Shown here: positions 7,953-15,105 of the stretch, piece after piece
Position numbering within the stretch: position 1 is the first letter of the stretch
Layout of the letters: each line of letters opens with the position of its first letter
Source of the DNA: Candidatus Aphodovivens avistercoris
GTDB lineage: Bacteria; Actinomycetota; Coriobacteriia; Coriobacteriales; Eggerthellaceae
NCBI GenBank assembly: GCA_018710945.1
Contig: DVIW01000012.1
Location: 1 to 64,000, forward strand
Length of the DNA stretch: 64,000 nucleotides
Direction: 5' to 3'
Program-made: the position numbers and the translations under genes
The notes under the pieces: model-generated
Told to the model about the DNA's origin: nothing
Databases searched by the model: none
The model's input: the letters and a program-made list of their open reading frames with translations, nothing else

Positions 7953-9878
7953 CTAACGACGTTCGGGCGCTTCGGAGGAAAGGAAGGCGCCCATTGCGTA
8001 GCGCAGCACGTCGGAACGGTTGACCGTGCCCACCACGCGCCCGTCGCGCAGCACCGGGACCTTCTTCAACTTGCGCTGCGCCAGAAGTTCGCACGCCTCG
8101 CGCAGCGTCGCGCCTTCGTCAAGCGCCACCAGCTTGGCGGTGGCCACGTCGGAGACGGGCAGCTCCACCGTCTCGCGCAGGCGCTCGTCGAAGCTTTGGC
8201 TGTTCGCCACTTCGATAAGCGCATAGGCGCTGCTCACGGCGGCATGTTTGTCCGCCAAGCAGCGCATCGCATCGCCATCGGAGATGAACCCTACGCCGCG
8301 CCCGCGCTCGTCCACCACTGGCAAGCCGCCCACCTTCAGATCCACGAACGCACGCATGGCCTCGCCCGCCTTCGCTGCAGCGGAGATGACGTAGGGGTCG
8401 GTCTCCATGATGGCGGAAAGCAAAGGGGCGCCAGGCTCCGCCTGAACAGCCGCGCCGGCCGCAGCCTCCGCGCGCACCGCGGCTCCTGCACGCTGCGCGC
8501 GCTCCCAGCGGCGCGCGGCGACCGTGTAGGCCGACGCGACGCCGAAGCCCACAGCAGCCACGGCAGCCGCCACGCCGATGGCAACCGCGAACCCCTGCGC
8601 CGCGCCTGCAGCCGCATCGGCGCCACCGGCCGCGGCACCCTGTTGCACCGCCGACATGATGCCGATGTACAACGACGGCCCAATGCAAGCTGCCACCTGC
8701 ACGAACGTGGTGGAAAGCGCCACGCCGAAGGGGTTTTGCGCCGGCGGCAGCGTGCGGAAGCCCGCCGTCTGCGACGGCGAGAACACCATGCCCACGCCCG
8801 CATACGCCAGAAGCGCGCCGGCGAACGCAAGGGGAAGCGACAGCGAGGCGCTGGTGGCGGCCAGCACCGCCAGGCCCGCCAGGATGACGGCGAAGCCCGC
8901 CGGCAAAAGCGGCCAAGCCCCGAAGCGGTCCATCACGCGCCCGCTGAAAAGCGAGGTGGCGGCGTTGGCCAGAACCGGCACGAGGATGATGACGCCCGAC
9001 GCGAACGCCGTGAGCCCCAGCGCCCCCTCGAAGTACAGCGGCAGCAGCACGCTGAGCGAGAACGTGGTCATCATGGCGACCATCGCCAGGATGAGCGTGG
9101 GCCAGAACAGGAGGGAGCGACACGGCGACAGCTCGATGAGCGGATGCGCGCAGCGCAGCTGCCGCACGATGAACGCCGCCACGGCGACGGCCGCCACCGC
9201 CAGCGCAGCTCCCGCCGCAACCGGCAGGGCGGACAGCTCCGCCAACCCAAACGACAGCCCGAACAGCGCCACAGCGGACAAAGCGACCGACGGTGCGTCC
9301 AGATGCGCCTCGCTGGTGGGCACGTTGCGAATAAGGAACGCTCCCGCCACCGCCAGCACCGCCATCGCGGCCACCGGCACGACGAAGATGCTGCGCCACC
9401 CCAGCCCCGTCACCAGCGCGCCACACGCCACCGGCGCCAGCGCCGGCCCGAAGGTGATCATGCAGCTGCCGATGGACAGGTAGGCGCCCATCTTGTTCTT
9501 CGGCACCACCGCCAGGATGGTGTTCATCATAAGCGGGATGAAGATGCCCGTGCCCACGGCCTGCACCAAGCGCGCCGCCAGCAGAAACGCGAAGTTGAAG
9601 GAGAGCAGCCCCATGGCCGAGCCCGCCAGGCTCAGCCCCGCCGCGCAGAAGAACAGCGTCCGCAGCTTGAAGCGGCGGTAGAGGAACGCCATGCACGTCA
9701 CCACCACCGTCGCCACGATCATGTAGCCGGTCACCAGCCACTGGGCCGTCACCGAATCGACCCCGAACTCGCCCATCACCGCCATGAGCGCCATGTTCAC
9801 CAGGTTCTCGTTGAATCCCGCCATGAACGCGCCGCCGTACAGGACGGCAAGCGGCGCGACGAAGCTTCCACCTTGCAT
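7953..9878 (-). CDS. MFS transporter fused to a C-terminal CBS-domain pair
   Basis: 641 aa. Residues 1 to about 455 form a multi-helix major facilitator of the drug:H+ antiporter-2 type (many hydrophobic helices, loop MNTILAVVPKNKMGAYLS after the first helices). After a hydrophilic Ala/Arg linker, residues about 487-635 form two CBS domains (DPYVISAAAKAGEAMRAFVD and GLPVVDERGRGVGFISDGD, then KKVPVLRDGRVVGTVNRSDVL). CBS pairs bind adenosyl ligands and gate other transporters such as ClC and MgtE. A fusion to an MFS exporter is uncommon and suggests ligand-dependent control. The start ATG 9878 follows GGAAGAGGGG. The prophage attachment site lies 145 bp upstream. Confidence 0.88.
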   Translation of the reverse strand: MQGGSFVAPLAVLYGGAFMAGFNENLVNMALMAVMGEFGVDSVTAQWLVTGYMIVATVVVTCMAFLYRRFKLRTLFFCAAGLSLAGSAMGLLSFNFAFLLAARLVQAVGTGIFIPLMMNTILAVVPKNKMGAYLSIGSCMITFGPALAPVACGALVTGLGWRSIFVVPVAAMAVLAVAGAFLIRNVPTSEAHLDAPSVALSAVALFGLSFGLAELSALPVAAGAALAVAAVAVAAFIVRQLRCAHPLIELSPCRSLLFWPTLILAMVAMMTTFSLSVLLPLYFEGALGLTAFASGVIILVPVLANAATSLFSGRVMDRFGAWPLLPAGFAVILAGLAVLAATSASLSLPLAFAGALLAYAGVGMVFSPSQTAGFRTLPPAQNPFGVALSTTFVQVAACIGPSLYIGIMSAVQQGAAAGGADAAAGAAQGFAVAIGVAAAVAAVGFGVASAYTVAARRWERAQRAGAAVRAEAAAGAAVQAEPGAPLLSAIMETDPYVISAAAKAGEAMRAFVDLKVGGLPVVDERGRGVGFISDGDAMRCLADKHAAVSSAYALIEVANSQSFDERLRETVELPVSDVATAKLVALDEGATLREACELLAQRKLKKVPVLRDGRVVGTVNRSDVLRYAMGAFLSSEAPERR

Positions 9879-10022
9879 GGAAATGCCCCTCTTCCTTCTT
9901 CCCACGTATGAGCGCATGGATGCGGCGCGAACGCGCCCGCAAGCAGCCCGGCGGCGCGTCCGCCGCCGGGTGCGACTGCATTCTGAGCCGCTCATGGTAG
10001 CGGAAACCCGCCGCCCGCATAA

Positions 10023-10038
10023 GCGTTTCTTTTGTGAA
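10023..10038. repeat. attL core of the prophage
   Basis: GCGTTTCTTTTGTGAA, identical to 47615-47630. The two copies bracket a complete phage genome, and this copy lies 46 bp from the 3' end of the integrase gene, the usual place of an attachment core. It lies in intergenic DNA, not in a tRNA gene. Confidence 0.88.
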
Positions 10039-10075
10039 ATATCCTCTGACCTGCGGTTTTTCTAAGAAATATCCT
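10036..10075. repeat. direct and inverted repeats next to attL, probable integrase arm sites
   Basis: GAAATATCCT occurs at 10036-10045 and again at 10066-10075, followed by ATTATCCTATCTGACC. TCTGACCTGCGG (10045-10056) recurs inverted at 47569-47580, just inside attR. Tyrosine integrases use such short arm sites on both sides of the core; the assignment is inferred from position. Confidence 0.5.
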
Positions 10076-10083
10076 AAATTATC

Positions 10084-11223
10084 CTATCTGACCCGAGAAG
10101 ACGCGACTGCGGAGGCCACGGCGGACACCAGATCGTCCACGCCCGGGCGCAGGTAATGGCGGCCAGTGACGGTGGGGATCACATGCCCCATGAGGATCTC
10201 CAGAACGTCGGGCTCGACTCCCCAGTCGAACTGCGCGAAGGTGCGCCAGCTGTTGCGAAGGTTGGCGAACGGGACGCCCTCGCGCCCCATCGCCGAACGC
10301 CAGCGGAACAGGAGCCTCCCGCGGGACATGGGCAGCCCGTCCCCGCGGTCGGCGAGCCACTCCACGCCGGCGGCGATGCGCTCCTCGGCGATCTCCAGCA
10401 GGCGCGTCCCATACGGCTCGGGGATCACCAGCGTCCGCTCGCTCTGCCTGTTCTTGAGGTCGCCATCCGGCAGCGGCAGGTCTCCCTTGTCGGCCATCCG
10501 CCGCACGATGGGCACGATGGCGCAGGCGATCCCGTGGGACTCAGCCCTGCCGACCTCCGACGCCCTGACCCCCAGCGATTCGCCCGTGCGGGCTCCGCCG
10601 AAGCACGCCAGGATGTAGGGAGCCTCCACGGCCTCGCCTCTTAGGCGGCCCAGCACCTTCTCCGCCTCGGCAAGCCCGTAGACGTCTGAGCGCCGCACGT
10701 GCGTCTTGCGCGTCGGCATTTCGTAGGGCAGGCGCATCTTGTTGACTGGGATCGCCTCGAAGCGCACCGCGAAGTCGAGCACCTTGCGCAGCACGACGAC
10801 GGCGTGGGCCGCCGCGCCGGCAGACAGGCCCAGCAGCCATTCCTGCACCTCGGCGGGCTGGATGGAATCGACGGGCACCCTCCCCCACCTCGGCTCGACG
10901 GCTTTGGCCCACGCGGACGCGTAGGCGCGATGCGTGCCCTCCTTGGCTTTCCCTTCGGCCACACGGCGCTCCATCCACGGCTCGAACCACATCGCGTAGG
11001 CCTTGCCGACGGTGGGCACGGGCCTGTCGCCGCCGTCGGCGTGCTCCACCTGCAGCCGGGACAGCTCGAGATCCGCTTCGCGGTAGGTGCCGCGGAACGT
11101 GCGGGAGCGGCGCTTGCGCCCCTGCGGCGTGTTCTCGACCCAGCGCAGCACGTAGCGCCGCCCGGGGTCCACCTCGGTGATCGAGCCCCACGCGCGCCTG
11201 CGCTTCCTCCGTTTTCGTGGCAT
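10084..11223 (-). CDS. int: phage integrase (tyrosine recombinase)
   Basis: 379 aa. The N-terminal basic segment (PRKRRKRRR) and AP2-like fold (about 10-60) are arm-binding, then a SAM-like core-binding domain (about 70-165) and the catalytic domain. Catalytic residues visible: Arg212 (GARTGES), Lys257, Arg323 (NLRNSW), His347 (MGH) and Tyr357 (GRHYL). The His that normally follows Arg323 is Asn324, and the first His of HxxR is Ala320. Adjacent to attL, so this is the enzyme that integrates the prophage; a second recombinase at 44417-45301 has a different context. Confidence 0.93.
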   Translation of the reverse strand: MPRKRRKRRRAWGSITEVDPGRRYVLRWVENTPQGRKRRSRTFRGTYREADLELSRLQVEHADGGDRPVPTVGKAYAMWFEPWMERRVAEGKAKEGTHRAYASAWAKAVEPRWGRVPVDSIQPAEVQEWLLGLSAGAAAHAVVVLRKVLDFAVRFEAIPVNKMRLPYEMPTRKTHVRRSDVYGLAEAEKVLGRLRGEAVEAPYILACFGGARTGESLGVRASEVGRAESHGIACAIVPIVRRMADKGDLPLPDGDLKNRQSERTLVIPEPYGTRLLEIAEERIAAGVEWLADRGDGLPMSRGRLLFRWRSAMGREGVPFANLRNSWRTFAQFDWGVEPDVLEILMGHVIPTVTGRHYLRPGVDDLVSAVASAVASSRVR

Positions 11224-11259
11224 AATGGTTCCGCCTTCCGCTTGTCGGTTGGTATCGCC

Positions 11260-11297
11260 GAAGCCCCGCTTCCTCCGCCAAGACGACGCGGGGCTTC
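11260..11297. terminator. hairpin between the lysogeny membrane-protein gene and the integrase gene
   Basis: Perfect 10-bp arms GAAGCCCCGC and GCGGGGCTTC with an 18-bp loop, directly after the stop codon of the gene at 11301-11855. No T-run follows on either strand, so it may be a weak terminator or an mRNA-stability element. Confidence 0.45.
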
Positions 11298-11300
11298 TCC

Positions 11301-11855
11301 CTACTTGCTCGAAACCGCCTGCCTCAGCTTTCCCACCTCGCTGGCGACGGATTCGATGGCAACCGTCCTGCCCGTCCGCTCGATGACGCTCCCCTTGAAC
11401 GAGTCGCCTTCTATGGGAAACGACGCCGATACGCTTTTCCCGCCCTTCCTGCGGAAGAACGTGACCTCCGCAGATGCCGACTTCCCCTCCATCTCCCTGA
11501 CGAACTCATGGGAAACGTCGAGGGGGATGACCCTCTTGCCGCCCGGCGGAAGGAACGGGATGCCGTTCCCCAGCGCGCCGCCGTCGAGGCTCGGCCGCGA
11601 CCCGTCCTTCATGGGAACGCCCCCGAGGGCGATCCTCGTGTCCCAGGCCGGCGCGTTGCCGATGTTCTCTACGAACAGGTGCATCACCCCCTTGCCATCC
11701 ACCGGCACGCCGACGTACACGATGACATCCGGGCTCGTCTGGCTGAGGTAGACCTTGCGCGCGATGACCGCCGACGCTATGGCGCCCACCGCAGCGGCCA
11801 CCGCCGACAGGGCGGATACCCATCCAAGGATCAGCGACATGTCTGGGAAACTCAA
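11301..11855 (-). CDS. lysogeny-region membrane-anchored protein, unknown function
   Basis: 184 aa with one N-terminal transmembrane helix (about residues 8-32) and a soluble beta-rich remainder. Not recognised. The start is TTG at 11855: AGGAGG lies 5 bp before it, whereas the next ATG (15 bp downstream) would be about 20 bp from that site. Its place between repressor and integrase, in the block expressed in lysogens, is where superinfection-exclusion or other conversion genes sit, but nothing in the sequence proves such a role. Confidence 0.7.
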   Translation of the reverse strand: MSFPDMSLILGWVSALSAVAAAVGAIASAVIARKVYLSQTSPDVIVYVGVPVDGKGVMHLFVENIGNAPAWDTRIALGGVPMKDGSRPSLDGGALGNGIPFLPPGGKRVIPLDVSHEFVREMEGKSASAEVTFFRRKGGKSVSASFPIEGDSFKGSVIERTGRTVAIESVASEVGKLRQAVSSK

Positions 11856-11886
11856 CCCGTCCTCCTATCAAGAAAGGGGCCGCATC

Positions 11887-11997
11887 ATGAGCATCGACGC
11901 CCTGTTCAAGCTCGTCATAGCCTGCTTCGCAGTGTCGGCGCTGGGAGCGTTGGCGGCTCTCGTCATTTTCACGCTCGCGATCGCAGGGATCCTGTGA
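11887..11997 (+). CDS. 36-residue single-helix membrane peptide
   Basis: MSIDALFKLV then a long hydrophobic helix to the end. The ATG is preceded by AAGAAAGGGG. It is read from the plus strand inside an otherwise minus-strand lysogeny block, and its stop overlaps the next small gene (TGATG). Function unknown; size and pairing resemble small phage membrane peptides. Confidence 0.45.
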   Translation: MSIDALFKLVIACFAVSALGALAALVIFTLAIAGIL

Positions 11998-12116
11998 TGG
12001 GCGAGAAAGCAGCCCGCGAGATCGGCGAGCGCATCGGATCGTGGCTCAACTTCGCCGCGAAGTGCGCCATCTTCTGTCTCATGGCGAAAGCGATGATAGG
12101 CAGGAAGCCGCGATAG
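11997..12116 (+). CDS. 39-residue small protein
   Basis: Starts with the ATG of a TGATG overlap with the previous gene, which suggests translational coupling. It has an amphipathic N-terminal half and a hydrophobic CAIFCLMAKAMI segment before a basic end. Not recognised. Confidence 0.42.
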   Translation: MGEKAAREIGERIGSWLNFAAKCAIFCLMAKAMIGRKPR

Positions 12117-12173
12117 AACGCACCCATAGGAAGACAATACCTGAATGCGCGAAACACGCTGCTGTCTATCATC

Positions 12174-12677
12174 CTATTCCCTCCGATCTATCTCTTTATC
12201 GCGTTTTTGCTTCACGCGGCCGGCGTTCCCGTCTGGCCGTTTTCGTAACAAAAACGCCGGCCGGGTGAGATCGCACACCAAGCCGCAGGCGAGCGTCGCA
12301 ATCAACGTGAGCGGGATGTTCGACGGGTCCCTGCCGCCCCACACGATGGCGTAGAGCATAATGCACGACGCGATGACGAACAGGGCGAGCGTTATGGGGA
12401 GCCTGAAAGCGAGATTTCTGATAGCATGCAGGTTGCTCGAACGTCGCGCAAGGTCGTCTGCCTTGCTTATGACCCTGCTCGCGAAGCGGCGCGCCGCCTT
12501 CACGTCGTCATCGGATGAGGCCAGGTCGCGCATTCTCTCGGCTATCCTCAGCTCTGCCTCGATGCCGCGACGCCACCCGACATCCCTGAGCGGCCCACCG
12601 ATGAGCGCGATGAGCACGCCGATGGCTAGGATAACGACGAGCCACTCCGCTCCGACCTCCCCTACGTCGATGCTCAT
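12174..12677 (-). CDS. lysogeny-region membrane protein, three predicted helices
   Basis: 167 aa: a helix at about 12-30, a charged helical central part (about 38-80) and two helices at about 90-135, then a basic tail. It starts 3 bp after the repressor stop codon with GGAG in the repressor 3' end, so it is co-transcribed with the repressor and made in lysogens. No family recognised. An 11-bp inverted repeat (CGGCCGGCGTT and its complement) lies inside its 3' coding part at about 12217-12264. Confidence 0.72.
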   Translation of the reverse strand: MSIDVGEVGAEWLVVILAIGVLIALIGGPLRDVGWRRGIEAELRIAERMRDLASSDDDVKAARRFASRVISKADDLARRSSNLHAIRNLAFRLPITLALFVIASCIMLYAIVWGGRDPSNIPLTLIATLACGLVCDLTRPAFLLRKRPDGNAGRVKQKRDKEIDRRE

Positions 12678-12680
12678 CCC

Positions 12681-13364
12681 CTATTCCATCTCCTCCGGCG
12701 CCTGCCACCACACGACGGTGCCGATCACGCGCACCGGCCCGTCGTCCATGCCGAACACCATGTCCTCCTGCTCCTCGTAGCTGTCCGCCGTGAGCATGAG
12801 CGTGCTGCTGCCGCGATACCAGCGGCGCATGACGGCTTGGTACGCCTCCGTCTCGACCACGGCGATGGAGCCGTTGTGCGGCTCGCGGTCTGGGTCCACG
12901 AGAACGTGAGCGCCTTCGGGTATGACGCGGTTCATGCAGTTGCCCTCGACCACGAGCGCGAAGGCGCGCGGGTGCCTCGCGCAGACGGATGCAGGGACCT
13001 CGACGCGACTCTCCGCCTCCTCCTCGTCGGTGAGCGCGCCGGCGTGGACGCGCCCCAGGGTGAGCAGCGGCACGGTGGCCTCTCCCGACGAGTAGACGCG
13101 CATGGCGCCGTCTGGAATATACACAGGCTTTCTCGGCTTCCGTGTTACCGGGTCAACCTGATCCATGCCACCATCTTCTATGAGGTAGCTTTTGCGCAAG
13201 CCATAGCACGCCGCCATTCTCTCAATAGCTCCCATACGGGGCTCAGCTCGGCCATTCTCCCATTGAGACACCGCGTTCTTCGTGACCCCGGCCACCTCGG
13301 CAAGGTCTGCCTGGGTTAGATCGAAGATCTCGCGCAACTTCTTTATGTTGTGTGCGATTGACAC
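12681..13364 (-). CDS. CI-like prophage repressor (XRE HTH plus S24 domain)
   Basis: 227 aa. Residues 8-60 are an XRE helix-turn-helix (LTQADLAEVAGVTKNAVSQWENG); residues about 95-220 are an S24/LexA-like domain. It should hold the lytic promoters shut. The Ala108-Gly109 cleavage dipeptide is present, but the catalytic serine position is Cys143 (VEGNCMN, where LexA/CI have GDSM) and the catalytic lysine position is Arg180 (AVMRRW). Self-cleavage on RecA contact is therefore doubtful, and induction may use another route. Divergent from the cro-like gene. Confidence 0.9.
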   Translation of the reverse strand: MSIAHNIKKLREIFDLTQADLAEVAGVTKNAVSQWENGRAEPRMGAIERMAACYGLRKSYLIEDGGMDQVDPVTRKPRKPVYIPDGAMRVYSSGEATVPLLTLGRVHAGALTDEEEAESRVEVPASVCARHPRAFALVVEGNCMNRVIPEGAHVLVDPDREPHNGSIAVVETEAYQAVMRRWYRGSSTLMLTADSYEEQEDMVFGMDDGPVRVIGTVVWWQAPEEME

Positions 13365-13384
13365 CCTGCCTCCTTCCGTGGGTT

Positions 13385-13401
13385 AAATCTGTCTTAGATT
13401 T
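13385..13401. promoter_or_regulatory. dyad in the repressor promoter, operator candidate
   Basis: AAATCT-GTCTT-AGATTT, a perfect 6-bp dyad with a 5-bp centre. It overlaps the candidate -10 of the repressor promoter, where autoregulation would act. Confidence 0.5.
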
Positions 13402-13406
13402 TAGCA
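13398..13406 (-). promoter_or_regulatory. extended -10 of the repressor promoter
   Basis: Minus strand reads TGCTAAAAT about 35 bp before the repressor ATG. No clear -35 box, as is common for extended -10 promoters. Confidence 0.45.
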
Positions 13407-13415
13407 AAATTATTA

Positions 13416-13444
13416 TTGACTGTTTGGTGAAGTTTAATTACACT
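13416..13444 (+). promoter_or_regulatory. early (cro-side) promoter
   Basis: TTGACT at 13416-13421 and TACACT at 13439-13444 with a 17-bp spacer, 21 bp before the cro-like ATG. Close to the sigma-70-type consensus and the best promoter in the window. Confidence 0.8.
13430..13443. promoter_or_regulatory. operator candidate, first arm of a 14-bp inverted pair
   Basis: AAGTTTAATTACAC covers the -10 region of the early promoter. Its exact reverse complement occurs at 13653-13666, after the cro-like gene. A protein bound here would block RNA polymerase. Confidence 0.55.
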
Positions 13445-13464
13445 AAGAGAAGAAAGGAGGGGAA

Positions 13465-13662
13465 ATGAAAACGCTTCGAAAACTGCGCGAAAGTAAGGGA
13501 GTAACCAAAGCGGCCATCGTTCGTCATCTTGGCATATCAAAGCCCACTTATGACGACTATGAGCAGCATCCAGAGCACATGCGGATTGAGACGGCCAAGA
13601 GGTTGGCGGACTTTCTTGGCGTCGATATATCCGATATTTTTTTCTACTCTGGGTGTAATTAA
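13465..13662 (+). CDS. Cro-like helix-turn-helix protein
   Basis: 65 aa, almost entirely one HTH domain (VTKAAIVRHLGISKPTYDDYEQ). First gene of the rightward early operon, with a strong AAGGAGG site. By position it should be the Cro-type antirepressor that shuts the repressor promoter. It is AT-richer than most neighbours. Confidence 0.82.
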   Translation: MKTLRKLRESKGVTKAAIVRHLGISKPTYDDYEQHPEHMRIETAKRLADFLGVDISDIFFYSGCN

Positions 13663-13666
13663 ACTT
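13653..13666. promoter_or_regulatory. operator candidate, second arm of the 14-bp inverted pair
   Basis: GTGTAATTAAACTT, the reverse complement of 13430-13443. It overlaps the stop codon of the cro-like gene and lies 209 bp from the first copy, a spacing that would allow looping between two bound repressors. Confidence 0.5.
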
Positions 13667-13688
13667 AACAGAAAGAGAGGAGGAACCG

Positions 13689-13916
13689 ATGGAAGAGAAG
13701 GAGGGTTACCGAGAGCCGACCGTCGCCGACGTCGTCCAAGCCTGCGAGAACCTGAGAGACCGCATCGACGTTCTCGAGTTCCGCGAGGGGCACGACGCGC
13801 GGGAGATCGCGCGGCTGCGCCGAGCCGGGGTGCCCCGGTGGCCGTTCTGGGCGGGTCTCGCCGTGCCGATCGCGGTCATAGCAGCATGGCTGCTGCTAGC
13901 TGCAGTCCTTGGCTGA
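13689..13916 (+). CDS. small coiled-coil, membrane-anchored protein
   Basis: 75 aa: a charged helix (about 10-45) that could form a coiled coil, then one C-terminal transmembrane helix (WPFWAGLAVPIAVIAAWLLLA). Preceded by GAGAGGAGG. Not recognised. Its last 41 bp overlap the tail of the opposite-strand gene at 13876-14382. Confidence 0.6.
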   Translation: MEEKEGYREPTVADVVQACENLRDRIDVLEFREGHDAREIARLRRAGVPRWPFWAGLAVPIAVIAAWLLLAAVLG

Positions 13917-14382
13917 GGACGGCGCCGACGGCGAGCATGGCCAGATCGCGGCCGAGTCGATTGGCCGACGCGACCCTCTTCGGGTCGCCGATAAACGGAT
14001 GGAGCCTCTTCCACTCCCGCTTGTCGCGTTCTAGCCGGTTCCAGGCGGCGACCTTGCGCACGACGGCCAGACCGACGAGCGAGGTCTTGTACCTCACCTG
14101 GAAGAAGTTCTCCCCGTCCAGGCTCATGCGCTCCATGTCGTCGCACACGAGCCCGAGTTCGCGGAGCCGGTCGAACCGCTCGAGGTCGTACGGGTTCTCG
14201 AGATCGTTCAGCAGGTAGCCGTCTCCGCCGCGCTCGGCGTCCTCAACCGAGTAGGCCAAGTAGCCCATCTGGAACACGTCGAGCTCGGGGACGCCGATCT
14301 CATCGGCAACGTCGTGCGGCACGCCGCATATCGCGTCGCTCGTCTCAGGCTCGCCGATCGGCATCTTCGGAATCAGACCCAT
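13876..14382 (-). CDS. opposite-strand early-region protein, unknown
   Basis: 168 aa. Soluble, acidic N-terminal 100 residues, basic middle part and a hydrophobic C terminus (LGRDLAMLAVGAVLSQGLQL) that may be a tail anchor. It reads against the early operon. The start at 14382 has GGGGAG 8 bp upstream, and that ribosome site sits in a CTCCCC-TCAC-GGGGAG hairpin (14390-14405). The protein-like composition and good start support a real gene. Function unknown. Confidence 0.6.
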   Translation of the reverse strand: MGLIPKMPIGEPETSDAICGVPHDVADEIGVPELDVFQMGYLAYSVEDAERGGDGYLLNDLENPYDLERFDRLRELGLVCDDMERMSLDGENFFQVRYKTSLVGLAVVRKVAAWNRLERDKREWKRLHPFIGDPKRVASANRLGRDLAMLAVGAVLSQGLQLAAAMLL

Positions 14383-14428
14383 GTCAACCACTCCCCTCAC
14401 GGGGAGCCTACCACAGAAAGGAAGGGAA

Positions 14429-14656
14429 ATGACCATCGACCAGCTGAACAAGATCCTCACCTGGACGCCATCACTGGCGTCGGCGGTCTCGACGGACGCC
14501 ACCGCGAAGAACCTCGCAAGGGAGTTCGGGCTGGGCTGGACGCGCGTGGATGGCCGCGTCGTGGTCGAGTGCGAGGACGGCATGGCCGAGGTCGCCTGGG
14601 CGAACCGCAAGCGCACCATGCAGCGCGTGCGCGAGGCCGAGGCCCCGGGCCGCTAG
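14429..14656 (+). CDS. small phage protein, unknown
   Basis: 75 aa soluble protein beginning MTIDQLNKILTW, with a conserved-looking core (AREFGLGWTRVDGRVVVECEDG). The ATG follows AAAGGAAGGG. No recognised family; it precedes the excisionase-like gene. Confidence 0.62.
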   Translation: MTIDQLNKILTWTPSLASAVSTDATAKNLAREFGLGWTRVDGRVVVECEDGMAEVAWANRKRTMQRVREAEAPGR

Positions 14657-14674
14657 GAAGGAGGAGCGACTGGG

Positions 14675-14926
14675 ATGGAAAGAACGGAGGCGACCCTGCT
14701 GGCCGCGATGGCCGCGGCCGCTGGGCTGCCGCGAAAGCCGCTGTACACGATCTCGGAGGTGGCGGACGCCACGGGCGTGCCGCGCACCAGCCTGGCGGAG
14801 GCGGCGAGGAGCGGGGAGCTGCGCACCTTCATGCCGCCAGGGCGGAAGAAGGGGACGCTCGTCCGCTGCGAATGGTTCGACGACTGGTTCGCCCGCGGAA
14901 CGTCGGGCGGGAAGGAGGAGGAATGA
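14675..14926 (+). CDS. excisionase-like helix-turn-helix protein
   Basis: 83 aa with a MerR/HTH_17-type domain: LYTISEVADATGVPRTSLAEAARSG, then a beta-wing RTFMPPGRKKG and a tryptophan-rich end. Such domains occur in excisionases and small phage activators. Position in the early operon fits a directionality factor for the integrase, but a regulatory role is equally possible. Confidence 0.65.
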   Translation: MERTEATLLAAMAAAAGLPRKPLYTISEVADATGVPRTSLAEAARSGELRTFMPPGRKKGTLVRCEWFDDWFARGTSGGKEEE

Positions 14927-15105
14927 AGCGGATGGGATGGCGCGCCGAAGCCGGCAAGCAGACGGCGCGCCGAGAGGCCTGCGGGGCCGAACCCATGGTA
15001 CCAGAAACGCGGAGCGAGCGGCTGCGAGCCGCCCTTGCGCTGGCAGGCGTCTTCGCGTGCGTGATCCTGGCGGGCATCGTGGAGGGGTCGCGATGGCAGA
15101 TGTAG
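14923..15105 (+). CDS. 60-residue protein with one C-terminal helix
   Basis: Overlaps the previous stop (ATGA). A basic N-terminal half is followed by one transmembrane helix (LALAGVFACVILAGIV). Unknown. Confidence 0.5.
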   Translation: MKRMGWRAEAGKQTARREACGAEPMVPETRSERLRAALALAGVFACVILAGIVEGSRWQM

